A stretch of 64,000 nucleotides of DNA from the NCBI RefSeq assembly GCF_037975245.1, contig NC_092571.1:16489917-16553916 (forward strand), given 5' to 3'. Positions 29,121-42,398 of this stretch are shown piece by piece (within the stretch, counting starts at the first letter, position 1; each line of letters begins with the position of its first letter). The notes under the pieces are model-generated. The model ran no database searches. It was not told the origin of the DNA and saw only the letters and a list, made by a program, of their open reading frames with translations. Position numbers and translations under genes: made by a program. Source of the DNA: Apostichopus japonicus. Taxonomy: Eukaryota > Echinodermata > Holothuroidea > Aspidochirotida > Stichopodidae.

Positions 29121-31949
29121 AAAGTATTGCCTTAAGTTGATGACATTTAATACTAAGCACTTACAAAGTCAAGTACCTGGTCAAATTTAATTCAATTCAG
29201 AGATTTTCATTAATGCCAACAGAAATAAACACTCGAAAAACAAGTCGCAAGAAAAGGTATAACCCCCTTAGATTAATCTGCTTAATCTAAACCAAACACC
29301 TCATCAATCTTTCCTTTCTGTCTTAGAAAAGATTTTAATTTTTCAAAACTTCATTGGATTCACTTAACAATGGTAATTAATCTGTCTTTCTACAGTTTTA
29401 TTGACCGTCATCGACAGACGAATAAAAAAAGAAGAAAGTTCATTGTTCTTTTCGAAATCACTTGCACCTTATATGACCCGGATCCAACTTTTACACCCCC
29501 TTTCATTCCCCTTAATCCTGTCAGGGCAGTATCCTCCTCTCACCTGTATTTAGAGGGTACAATTTTACCTTTTTTTCCCACTTTTGTCTTTACCAACAAC
29601 CAAAGATTCCTTTTACAAGTTTTGACACCTTTTTCCATCCAAGCTTTTTTCTTTCCTAACAATGCAACCCTCCTTCCCTTGTTCCAACTGTTTCTTGTTA
29701 TTTCGTCTGACTTATTTTTTTTTTGTCTTTCTTGTTCCTTTATCTTTTTTTTTTGGAGTGAGGTCTAAGTAGGCAAGGTCACAAACTGGTTATTCTTATC
29801 TTTGTAAAGAAAAGAGATACACACTCGAAGTCTTCACTGACGCTATCAATAGAGGGCTTTCTTCCCCTATTGTGTTAATTCCCTGCATCAACATTAGAAG
29901 AAGGGGGGGTGGGAGGGGAGGGAGGATAAGAGCCTGTGCAGATATGAAAGGGGGGGGGTATATGAGAGAATGAGAGATAAACAATGCAAGAGGCTAGGCT
30001 ACAATCTTTTCAAGTAGTGTGTCATTGAGAGTGTGTGTGTGTATACATTCATGTGCAGTTTAAGCAACATACGTGCATAAAAGTAACTGTTATAGTCAAT
30101 GAGAATTCAATGATGTACTATTTTAAAGCAGTGTATAACGAAGCTAGCTATAGTAAATGTATACCCTCTTATCGTAAAAATACTACAATTATATGTAACA
30201 GATCTGAGAAGGGTTGGCTTCCTGGAAAAGGTCATAACATTTTCTCCTGCGGCAAGAATCTTAACTTTAATTTATTTAAGCAGCATGTTGTGGAATTTAG
30301 TGATATAAAATAATGCTTTTGCGATATTTTTTCGTTATTCCAACGATGCACGTAATATTTTAGGAAAGTGTTACCTAATTAGGACTAATTACCAACTTTA
30401 TTTCTTTAATCTAATGTTTAGCATTATAAAGCATATTCACTGAAGTTTTCTATTCATTTTGTGTTTTACCTACTCATTGGACAAACCCCAGCCACATGTG
30501 TTGAACATTGCTAAACATACTAGTATTTAAATTAGCTGATGACATTTTGGTCTTTACTTTTAACAAACTTGTACCAATTATTTCTCCAAGTTATATTAGA
30601 ATTTATTAGAATATTTAAAACAACCTCAAGTTTTTTTTTTGTGAGGGGGGGGGGGAGGGAGGTCACTAAAAGGAAAGATAATTGAGCAAATAACTGTGAA
30701 TTCCTTGCATTTCTCAATATTTCTTTGCCCTGACACATTTTTTGTCTTAATTTAAGTTGGTATTCATCGCATGAAATTATAAAAGTTTGACATTTAAAAA
30801 AAAAAAAATTCATTCTTTGACATGAAGCTTTACAAGTCATGTAGAAATGAAATACATAATCATGAGTGATCATAGTGTCAGATATCATTTAAAAAAATTT
30901 TTTTTTTAAATTTGACCAAGAGCTAGATGACTCCTGAAAAGCCTGCCCTCAAGCCCCTTCAAGACAGTACTATATACTGCTTAAAGTAAACAGCTGATCA
31001 ATAGAGCAGTAGTAAGCAAGAGTCATGTCCTGTCTGAGGTCATTTAGCATCAATAACCTTTCATTGAATCTCTAAATCCATTAGATGTAAACTTACCACC
31101 TTCAAATCCCCTCACAAGGACAGAGACCACAGCCTAGTCCTTTATGTCGGACCCAGGCCGGCATTGTTGCCAGGTATCTTTCTTTAATTGGCTATGTCCC
31201 ACCCCTTGTTAACTCCATGCAGTTTAAAAAGAACTCCCTTGTATTGTGGAGATTATATAGTTTCTTAGAACCTTTTTTACTTTGTAGATCTCTTTACCAA
31301 ATTTTGTCAATTAATTGTCAAAGAATAACCTTGCCATCCCCTCCTCCACCTTGTGTGTCAAGATCCTGCTTTCTTTCTTTTTACCCTCTTACCTTTTTTC
31401 CATTTTTTTTTTTCTTTCTTCTTTTTCTCTCCTTTTCTATTTTTCCACCCCTTGTTCTTTGAAGGAGGTATATAGAGGAGAGGGCGGTCAACAAAAGTGG
31501 CAGGTATATTGTTCAAAAGTTTCTTTTGGACAATGGAACCCTTTTCACAGCTAATTAGTCAAATACATGATAACAAATCAATTTCAAATCCCTTCTTATT
31601 TCATTCTGTGAATAAACAGGATATCAATAGACCCCCGTTATCTTCTTAAAAGAGTTTTCTTAAGGATTCTCGTCTTGTTTTAACTGTAACCTCGAAAATC
31701 TGGCTGAAGGATTCTTCTCCCCCGTCCGTCCGTCCGTGGTCCGTCTGTCCTCCCCGATTGAAAGGAGAAATGTAGAATTAAAGCTCAATATATTTTTTTT
31801 CCCCCTTTATTTCTTTTTCTCTCTTTAGTTTCCTTTCTTTCTTACCCTCGTCTCCCTCTTGGCTGTGCCTGCCAGGTATAAGTCACCACCACTGGAGTGA
31901 AATTTTTTTTTTGGATTTTTTTTTTTTTTCTTCTCTCTTTCTTTCTTTT

Positions 31950-32366
31950 TTTGTGACAATTAAAGACAGAATCAATGAGTTAAAGAAAGCTTCCTTCCTT
32001 GCTTGCTGGTGTGAGTGTGTTTGTATGTGGTGACTGGATGATTGTACTAACCACAATCTGAAGGACTGAGTGTGGTGTGTGCATGTGTGTGTAAAACTCC
32101 GACTGTCAGCTCACACACAAGGTCAAAGCTACACAAACTGTCCGAGGTGGAGTGTGTGTTGTCGAGCATTAGATGTTGATCTTGACAAGAGTCGTCGAGC
32201 TCAGTTGCGATCGTGATCCACTCGGTGAAGGTAGTAGTAGGCTGGTTATTCTTTGAACAGTGCCACTGAGCCTATAATGTCACAATTTTGGGAATTATTA
32301 TCAGTCAATTTTATTTTGTTACTGTTGGTGGTGAATTGACAAGGTGGAAAAGTGGAGACTAACTTT
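31950..32366 (+). other. Possible untranslated 5' exon of the PRDM3/16 gene
   Basis: A less AT-rich, GT-rich stretch with no long open frame, ending at a consensus-like donor (TTT|GTGAGTAAA, GT at 32367). It could be a 5' UTR exon with intron to 42264, but no coding link is visible and the exon base before the donor is poor. Weak call. Confidence 0.15.
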
Positions 32367-35300
32367 GTGAGTAAATCATTTTTCAGATTTTGACTTTTTT
32401 TATTTTTTATTTTTTTATTATTAATGTTACTTACAAAAGTAAAAGTTTCCTTTTTTGCAATAGATATTTATGTTTGTTTGTTTATTTTGTTTGTTTACTT
32501 TTGATTTGGATGTATAGATTAAATAATTTTTATCATTGTTTGGTTAACATTGAATGATTTAGTTTTCTTGTTGTGTTAAATGTCAACTAATATATTTATC
32601 TTAGGGTCTGTCTACCTCTCTATTTTGTATTTACATTGGCATAATTTAGTTTTTATTATTTATAAATATTGATTAATTTATTTATTAATTTATGGTTTTG
32701 ATTTTGCCTTTCACAAATTGTAAGATCTTTCAAATTAATATCACAGATTATTATTATTTTTTTGATTGTACACATAAGTAATAAAGATGAACACAAGTAG
32801 TTGCCACAAGATCAAGCATATAAATATAACTTTTGGGAAATAGATTTTAAGACTTCCTTGCAAACTTATCAATCATCAATTTAATTAAAAAAGTTGATTC
32901 AGAATTTAAGCAGAAAATTTGATGTGTACAATACCTCATCATTTGCAAAATTGTTGCCATATCTGGATCACAACAGGGCTTTACAGAAACCCTTAAAATA
33001 AATGGATTAGTTTTGATACAAATTTGCATCAATATCATACCCACTTAATATAAGAACATTTCTCTCTGTTAAAAACTTCTTGGAACTGGGCTTGGGCTTT
33101 GGAGCTTCATCTGACAATGATGTAAAGAGTACTTATAATCAATAAGACTGACTGAATGTATTTTTGTTCTTTGGATGACAATGATATTAAATATTTGTTT
33201 TGTGATAATGACCCAGATTTAATTATGTGTTTGTTAATAGTACCGTGTTAATTGGAATACAAATTTGTAAATGTTGGGGAAGGGAAGGGGGGGGGTGGTG
33301 TTAATGGATTAGTTTATTGCTTTTGGCACAAGTATCATTATGGCTGCAATATATTATAATATGAATAATTATCATCATGCTTGTGATACATTTTATGAAT
33401 GGGGGATACGTAGTCCAACTTGATTAAAGAAATCCACAATTTTATCGGGATTCGTAGAATAAATTTGTTGCAAAGTCGGATGTTGGGATAAATTGATTGA
33501 TATATTCTGAGTAAACTTGTGAGTCTGGACTTCAGTTTTAATCATTTAACCGTTTTATCATAATTTAAGATAAAACTAACAAAATGGGGGAGTTAATTTC
33601 CAATGGCAGATAAGGGTTAAGACTGAAAACAAAACTCTGCAGTTAAGAGAGTGTATTAGGCACTCTCCACTTACTGTTTACATAAGCGTCGCAGTTAAAC
33701 AAAATCATCTGTCTGTAATTTATCTGTCACTCGACAAGAAATAGTCGATACTCACAAGCAGGATTTCATACGTGGTATTTTTCGGTCATCGTAAGTAGAG
33801 AGATGAATTCTCGATTTATTAATTGAAAACAGTTTTGTAGTCTGTCTTTTATTTAAATAAAAGAAAATTGAAAGCTTCAAATTCAGCTTCACCAATCTCC
33901 AAAGTTAAACCGGAAAGTCCTTTTGAAAAACCTTGCGTCGTGAAAAAAGAAACTGGGACTCCGATGTTGAGGAATGGGATCTTATTTTCGAAAAGTTGTC
34001 CCATTATTATAGGAAATGAAAAGTAAAAGATACTTCGAAATGGCTGAAAATTTTACTACGAAAAGAAATATTCCTAAACTACTTTGAAAGTTATGCTTTT
34101 AAAACACAACAGTGATGTTTTACTCCTAGCATACTACAAATGTCAAAAAAAGATAAATGCATTGCCTAGCAACCAAATCCATACCGAATACGGGCTATTT
34201 ATCCAGGTTTAAGAATCCAGCATATTAGAGGCTTTTGCAACAGTGAACACATGAAACACGAACATACTGTATTCTATATTTCAATGCAATGTTGGAAAAA
34301 AATATCAAATGGATTATCAAACATAAAACTCCAAGGCCAAGAGGCCGGTTGCAGTATTGTTGGTTTTAATGTTAATTTTTATATTAAAGGCAAGTGAGAA
34401 ATTAACTAACAAAGATAAGAAAAATTCTGTCGATTGTTTGAAAAGTTTACACCCTTGATGACGAATGCATTAGGCACAAAAACGTTTGCTTTGTAGCATT
34501 TAAGATCCTTGGAATCCAATACACCGTGTGGCCGGCCTTTGTACATCAAAGCATCGATATTTTATAATTTGTATTCAAATAGAAAGTTTCAAAAATGTTA
34601 CATTCAAACACGAACTATCTTTTGTCAAAACTCTCTCGAAAGTATACCGTCCAAAAGTTAATTCATTTAATATTACATTAAGGAGAGATCTATCATACAG
34701 TAAAATATGACAACTAATAACACAACTATTTCAGCCGCAAATCATTTTCAGCGTCGTTGTCGTGGTAATGATTAATAATTAGCTCAATTAAAACTCTCTT
34801 TGGGTGAAACGATCCAAAGGTTGTCTTTTTCGCATTTTGTCACTTCGTCCGCGGAAAAAGGTTAGTAAATTGATGACCGGCTGGCATAGTTTGTCACATC
34901 AATGATACCTTGAATTTTTACAAGGTCCCACCATATTCTATATTATTATTTAGCGTTTATGTGATATCTTTATAACTGTCTGGAATGAACCTTTCAATTT
35001 TTTCTGAGAAAATAAAACAGTTGCCTCTTAAAAATGTCACAGATCAATTTTGTACTAGTTTTCCAAAAGGAAGAGTGAAACCGTCACAAGATACTGAAAC
35101 TAAAATTCACCATCTTTTGAAATGAGAATAATTTCAGAAGAAATAATGAAAATGCTCAAGAGGATGATTGCACACACGTCTTTATGGAAAGAAAAAATGG
35201 TTTCCCATTAATCTGATAAAGTTGCTAATTTACTAAAAAAAAAAATTGAAATGTTTCATTGGTTAGGAATGTGTTTGATGATGTTGACTTAATCGACATG

Positions 35301-37324
35301 TAATTGCTAATATTGATTAAACAAAGCAAAAATGAGGACATGAGAAGGAGAAAAAAACAATCAGGGTGTTGTTTTATTGTAACAAATGAAACAACAATGT
35401 CTAGCAGAAACAATGAATACTTAAACAGAATATTTATTTTACACATTTTACAAAAAAAAAAGGTAAGTTAGAGGGGGTGGGTGGGGAGTTTTAAGTAGTT
35501 AATTCATTTTCCCCTGAACTTAGTGAAATAAGTCAGTTACTTGTTGACCACCTTAAAGCTAGACATTTTGTCAAGTGAAAATAAACTCTGTAGCGCATCA
35601 ATCATCATCATCATCACAATTATAAAAAAGTAAAACTTGTTATACCTATTTCATGAAACTGATGTAAAAAACTTATCTTCTCATGACAAAAATGTAAAAT
35701 CTGGTTCCAGAGAGAAAAAAAGGAGAAAGCAAAAATCAAAACAAAATTGCTGAATTTTCCATATTGTTTACAGCATTATTTTTGTTATTTTAGTATTTTA
35801 GCTTGTTTACATCTTTACAATTGTTCCTCGAAGCATTCAGTTTGATTGATCTCTTTCCCCACCGGTCGATCCTTTGTTCCTTTTGACACCTTTTCCGTTC
35901 GCAACAGGTTAACTGAATTCCGAAAAGCTTTTCAAAAGAAAAGTTACCAAAAGGGTAGGCTTAACAGTTCTTAGTAGTTAAAAACAAACTTCCAGCTACA
36001 AATTGTTATGAACTAAATGCTGTATGAATGCAGTAGTCGCAGCGGCTAGACGGTCTGTTTGTCTGTTTGTCCGTTTGTTGGAATTAGATAAAAGAATCCG
36101 CTGCACTGTAGCGCATCATGCTGCTAATTCATGCGGTCTTGCTATGTAACAAGCGCTAAATCAAATAACTAACACCCATTGTTGATTTTAAATATATTGA
36201 TGATTTTATTCAAAACCCAGAATTCTCTTAAAATGTTTGCAGTTTATGGACTTTTTTAATCCTTTTAGGTTTTTGTGGCATATAATAGAATTTTTGTTGT
36301 TGTTGTTGTTGAAAAATATGCAATTTATTTCATGCATGTAATTTCAATATTTAATATGAGAAAAGTGTGGGCAATTAACAAGTTGCTCAACGTGCACAAA
36401 GAGTTTCTGTGTGTTCAGAATGGTTATTTTGGCGATTTTTTGGTGGCAAAATATGACACATGATGATATTTTGCTGATGATAACCAGTGCAGACAGTTTT
36501 GTGTAGACTAATGTCACTCCTTGGGCTCCTTCTAGACTTTGAAAATGTCTCTTATATTATATATATAATATACAATATATGTATAATATATGCATATATA
36601 ATATATATATAATATATGTGACATTCGGTAAATTGTTCTGCAACGGATTAAAGAGCAACTTATAGCTCAATTATTCATTATTATTATTGATTAATTATTT
36701 GCAAATTTGTTATTCACATGTTAATTTGGAAGAAATAAAAGTTTCAACTTTGAATTAGATAATGATGATACATAATTATGGATCGAGTTTCGTCCGTTTC
36801 CATTCAAACTAAAGCAGAAGACATATATGATAGACGTGACGGTCATAAATAAATTAGAACAAAGTAACAACCGGATCGTTTCCATTTTACTTTTACGATC
36901 GCTAAAAAAGATTGACATATTAATTTCCACCCATTTGTAAGGGAGAAGCTATTTTTGATTAATATGATCAGATCTTCTTGAAACTAATTGAAAGACCCAT
37001 TCATAAAAAGAAGAGGAGGACAGATAGTTTCTCACGATTCAAAACCTTTTTAAAGGAATGTAAAGTTAGTTGCCGTCGATTAACCAGTAAAGGATCTAAA
37101 ATCGTTTCTATTTGAGGTTTATTAATCATAGCAGGTTTTATGAATAAGTGTACTGCAGTGTTGGGTGTACCATAAAGTATTAATAAAACTTTGAAAAAGG
37201 AAAACTTTCAACAACAACAAAAACAAACTGTAAATGATTTCAAACAAGACAATGTGTATATTTTCAACAACAATCCTCATTTGTTGCAGATGTAGTGTTT
37301 TGAAAATTATCCTAATTAAGTACG

Positions 37325-37442
37325 GTAGAATATATAATATATATAGGTATACATAAATATTATATAATACAAGTGAATATGTATATATTAATAAATATAT
37401 CTATAGATATATACATATCTATATATCTATACATCTATATAT

Positions 37443-37474
<32 letters not shown>

Positions 37475-37490
37475 TTATATATATTATGCA
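37325..37490. repeat. AT-rich microsatellite region
   Basis: Long imperfect run of AT and ATCTAT steps over about 165 bp; no other structure. Confidence 0.9.
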
Positions 37491-38777
37491 TGGTGTTATA
37501 TGTACTCCTACACCAAGACAAACCTACAACTCTAAACTGTTCTTAACTATTCCAATCCTGTAATTTTCATCTCTTTCAACTAGAAAAATTTTGATGCAAA
37601 GTACGTTTGAATTATCCTAAATCATTTTTTCCTTATTAGTCTTTTATCATCAAACTACCAGTTTTACTAGTCAACAATATTTTCTTAATTCTCTTTAAAT
37701 CCCTGCTAAATCATCATGAATTTGACTGGCAAAATCCAAATTGAAGAAACTGTCACATGTCTCTGTTTTTAGTCAATGTTTTTTTTGGTATATAGTAAGA
37801 CATGCAACAGACAATATTGTACTACAAGTCATACAAAAAGAAAAAAGAAAAAACAATTCATTTAGGATTCAAGGACAATTAGGTCATTAGGTTAATATTT
37901 ACAATTTGATAGGAAAGTTATTTTTACAACAAAATTTTCCATCATTATTACATAACCAATTTGTCAAGTAGTATTTCTGATGAGTGGAGAGGATATGTAT
38001 GTGTGTGGCGAAACTAAAAGCAATTGGGTTATGATTGCTTTGGGACTATTGACTACAATTCAGTGCAGAATGATCAAATGATTGTTTTCCATCAAGTGTC
38101 CACAAATCATCATATCAGTCATACAATTTAAGTTATGTTTTTGACATATTTTCGTTCTTTGAATGTTTTCAGGCTTAGAGAAGACTTCAAAGACAGAATG
38201 ATTGTAAAAAAATTGGAGAATCAATATATTGAAAAATCAATCATGTCCACATTGTTTCCTGTTTTATTTTGCCAAAAGGGGGAGGGCAGGTTTTCAACTG
38301 GGCATAATTAGTATAAATATTAAGCATAATAAACAGCATCATACAATGAGGAGGAAGGTTTAAAACTAATTCTGGTCGTGATCAACTTTGATTTTAAAAA
38401 GAAAGACAGACAAAAAGATGAGTGTATGTCTTGTGAGGTTAAAAAAAACTAAATTATAAGATCCTGCAGAGATTATTAAAGGGAAAAAAAAGAAGGCAGA
38501 CAAAAGTTCCACAAATAAAGCAATATGTATTGTAGTTGCTCTTTCTCCTCCCCCCCCCCACCACCCCACCCAACCCTCACTGCCCAATAGGTACGATAAC
38601 TTTGCAAGAATAACTGTAATTGTAAATACCTTTTCTTCTGATTCAACTGTATGGATTTTCTAAGGCTCGCAAAATATTTCAATTATTCAATGGAAAAGTT
38701 AACCGCCTAACTGGGTTATGCTAAGAAATGTAAATCCCTTCCAAATTAGTTGTAAACAATCTTTTGAAAGAATGCAT

Positions 38778-38791
38778 GTCACCATGGTAAC
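38778..38791. promoter_or_regulatory. X-box-like motif
   Basis: GTCACCATGGTAAC fits GTNRCC-NN-RGYAAC. It is the second such site in the window, in the likely upstream intron of the PRDM gene. Function is inferred from the consensus only. Confidence 0.35.
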
Positions 38792-41700
38792 TTGTCAAAT
38801 ATTTATCTGGAAACAAAAGAATTCCTTCTTCTTTTGTTCATTTATTATGCACTAGGAATTGAATTAAAATGGGAAAAATAATAGGGGGGGAATGTTTGCC
38901 AGTCTAACATTTACATATTGACTATTTCCAAAAAAAAACAGAAGAGATGAGAAAGATGACAAAAGTATTTTCGAGTTAAGCAGAACAATAGAGACAATAA
39001 GCAGAGTAAACAATGCTTCAGAAATCTATTGCTACACGGGGGATATCCACCACAGATAATATGCTACCCTGGATATTAAAGTTTTGCTAATAGAAGTATT
39101 TAGAGATATATGTACATATATATATATATACTTTGGGCAGTATTTGCACAGATAGGTGGCAGGCTTTATAATTATGATTTGTGATGTTCAAATTGGAGTT
39201 GTCTAGAAACAGATTCTGTGTCCAATAAGACATTGTTGACTTCTAAAATTATTTGGATACAGAATTAATGCTGTGATTACAAAGATAAGAATTATTTTCA
39301 TTTTTGTATGATTTCACACAGTATGTTGGCTCTTAATTAAATAATGTATTTTCCTCTAAGTTTATTTTTTATGTTATATCAGTATTTGATCATTCAAATA
39401 TAAGACATAGAACTAATAGAAAATTAAACACAGAAATTTGAATTTAATGTTGACCTTTATAGTATGAGAATTAAATATTTTAGCAATGGAAATTTTTTTA
39501 AATTTTTTCTTCTTCATGTTTTCAACAAATTCGCATGCATGATTTTATACTTTGATTTGAAAATTAATTTTGGGTCAGTCTAATAATTGATAAAAAAAAA
39601 GTAGTTATAAATTTCCCTGAATGATTTAACATATCAACTCTTAGGTCAATTATTGACTTAAAAACCTAGGTTTGAGAAGGTGATGATTTCCATGAAAGCT
39701 TAATTTCTGGGACATAATTAAAGTAGATAATTTGAAAATCAGGTTTGCTATTTTCGTTCTGTCGGTTTTAGAAACCAGCAATATTTACCAACCACAAAGA
39801 TGTACAGGAATCTCTTAATCCTAATGAAAAAACATAGCTGAGAAAAATTTCAATCTGGCCGACAAAAAAAAAAAAAAAGCCATAGGGGTGGTCATTCGAG
39901 GTATAATAGTGATATTTTGGTTACCTCTTAGCCTATGATCCATCCAATGTTTCTCTTGGGACCTTGTTGAAATGTGAGAATTCCTTCTTGGATCAATATT
40001 TCAGACATAAACCATGAAACCATGAATATCTCACTTTCCCAGATGTTTTTCACTCTAAATTCATATTTAACAAGAGGACAGTTGAGTCTGAAGCAATGAT
40101 GTCACAAATCTTCATGAATATTGTTCATTGTTGCATCCTTTAATATCCCATTAAGCATATAACAACAAGTTTTTGATGTCTAGCATCTTAAACCTCGTTC
40201 ACACCTGAGACAGCAAGGGGGATCTCAGGTTCAGACCTCACAATTGTGAACTCCCTTGTCGGCTAGGCTCTTAAATAGATCCCTCAATATTGTAATGTGA
40301 ACGCTCGGGGATCACGCCACAGGAGATCCCTGTTATCTTTCCTTGTCACAGACTCCCATACTATACTCTTTTGTTCGATGTGGATCGTCGATCCACGTAC
40401 CGTTCTCAGACGAGCCCTGGGATCACCTCTATTACCTCCTTGAGGTGAAAACAAGCTCCTAAACCCACCTCCCCCCCCCCCCGTGCGCTTTCAAATGTGG
40501 GGAAGGCGACAGAAACCAAATGCATGATACTTTGAAGAAAAAATATTTCTAAAGATACGATTTTAGACATGAAACAAGCTTTCACATTGGCATGGCATAA
40601 GTTCATGTGATACTGTCCCATAAATGAAAGTAAGAATCCGCTTATTGATTGAATTCTGTTCCAACCTGCTGCAGGTGAGAGTGCCCATGTAGCTTTAAGC
40701 CAACCATTCAATTCTTTTTTTTTTCCTTCTCTCTTTTTATGGTACCTCAGCCTATCGTAAAAAAAAAAATTCAAGGTACACAGAAAAGATTTCTTTTGAT
40801 AATTTACAGTTCATTTACATGGGACAGTTTCTAAACTGTGTTTTGCCTTTAGAAATTCACAATTAATTGATGGCCTTTTTTTCTTTCTTTTATTTATTAT
40901 CTGTCTATAGAGTCAGTAGTCACCGCGAATAGCGATGCAAACTATAAAAAGTGCTCATGACTCTTTCTTTGATATCGACCTAATAGGATATTAATAGGTA
41001 TTACATACGCGCTTCGTTAATCAAACTCCTTTACGGCATCTTCTCTCTCTAATTTTTTTTTGTTTTTTTTTGTCACCTCCTTTTTTGGAAAGATGATCCC
41101 ACCCTAAAAAGAATGACGACGAAGCAATTTGTCTTCTTCTTCTTCGTGGGGTCCGTTCTAGAGAACGTTTGTTCAAGAATACGTACCCAGCTGTAGCTAA
41201 TGACACACTCCAAGTAATGTAACCATCCGTACTGCTGCACTATTGACACTTCTTAATGGGCCTTGAAAAAAAAAAAACCTTGTTTGCTCCTCAGCTTCAA
41301 AGTCAAATAAAAAAAACGCTTTTGCGCAGCTGCCTGCATTGTGTCAATTCCAGAGCAGGGTTTAAATAATGATGATGATGATTGGCCTCCTATATCTTGA
41401 AGTAAAAACAAAAAAAGAAAGAGAGAAATAAAAGAGGAGAGAATATAATATATCACCGCTTGCAAGTTTGTCCGGTAATTTGTTAAAACTTCTATACTGA
41501 GCTCATCTCTATCTGTTTACATTGGAACTGAAAAAGACAGCAGATGTTTTTCTTGCGATGGTAAAAAGGGAAATCCCAAATTCCAGTGATCAAACAAAAT
41601 GAGAACCTAAAATCCTATACTTTTTCCCTGTTTAATCGGCAACCAAGGAAAAGTTGTAAGACAAGGAATAAAAAAATAAAAAATGAAGGGGAAAATAGCC

Positions 41701-42263
41701 TTGGGAGGAGTGTAAACAATAGCATTTAAACAAATGGCAGGACTATTCTTAAGAAAAGAGAAGGAAAAAAAAAAAGGAAAAATTTGAAGAAAAAGGAAAG
41801 GAAACCAGAAATAATCATTTATTATGATAAGATGTCATATTATCCGCATTATTCCCAACCCCCCCCCCCAACCTTGTTTGGTTTTACTGGGAATAAATTA
41901 ATAGATATTGATAAGAAGATATGGGACGCTTCATTTTTGGTCATAAATCATTTACCGTAAAGTATTTGGATTTTGGTTGTTCTAAAGCATTAAAAAAAGA
42001 ATATTTGAGTGATTTATGGGTAGCATGGTGTTAAAAATTCTTCAGTTGATATTTGTCTTTTCAGGTAAATTTTTTTTTTTTATGTGTTTAAGATATAAAT
42101 GTTGGAGATAGCAGGTGCAAACTTAATCATGTACAATTAAAAAAATACATGCACTTTTCAAACTTCTTGTTCATTAAAGGACGACTTGCAAACCACGGTT
42201 TCAATTTTCTTCTTACAGATTATCGTAACTTATAAACGGTGCTTCTTATTTTCTTTCATATAG

Positions 42264-42398
42264 ACACTGGATTTCAAGCAGAAAGTCACAGCCTGGGTGG
42301 TTTCGAACCGAGATCAAACTAAATCCTGGACGCAGTTAGTCCAAGAAGCGGATACGACTGATACATGGAATATGGTGGTTGTTCGTAGTGGTGATCAG
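42264..42398 (+). CDS. PRDM3/16 exon: middle of the PR domain
   Basis: This 135-nt, phase 0-0 exon has acceptor ...ATATAG and donor CAG|GTACGT. It translates from [11 protein letters not shown] to VVVRSGDQ. It aligns with the vertebrate PR domain: a conserved SW, then 13 residues, then N-[LM]-V, with the exon ending at the Q before [IM]-F-Y-[RK]. The spacing matches MDS1-EVI1 exactly, although most residues differ. The exon contains no start codon in a suitable place, so it is internal. It is far too short and too diverged to be called alone; the joint reading with the next exon makes it convincing. Confidence 0.88.

Larger units (their letters stand above)
29121..42263 (+). other. Non-coding sequence upstream of the first PRDM exon found, probably intron
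   Basis: No exon for the first half of the PR domain was recognised. Pyrimidine-rich tracts cluster at 31360-31460 and 31790-31960. AT microsatellites lie at 36553-36620, 37330-37490 and 39108-39130. An inverted-repeat patch sits at 40197-40251. Homeodomain-type TAAT/ATTA motifs cluster at 34765-34800. An X-box-like GTCACCATGGTAAC lies at 38778-38791. Confidence 0.45.

Noticed and set aside
40197-40251. Nested inverted repeat (GTTCACA...TGTGAAC with CCTGAGA...TCTCAGG inside) as a mobile element end
   Set aside because: No matching partner end or target duplication was found, so it is left as a small inverted repeat.
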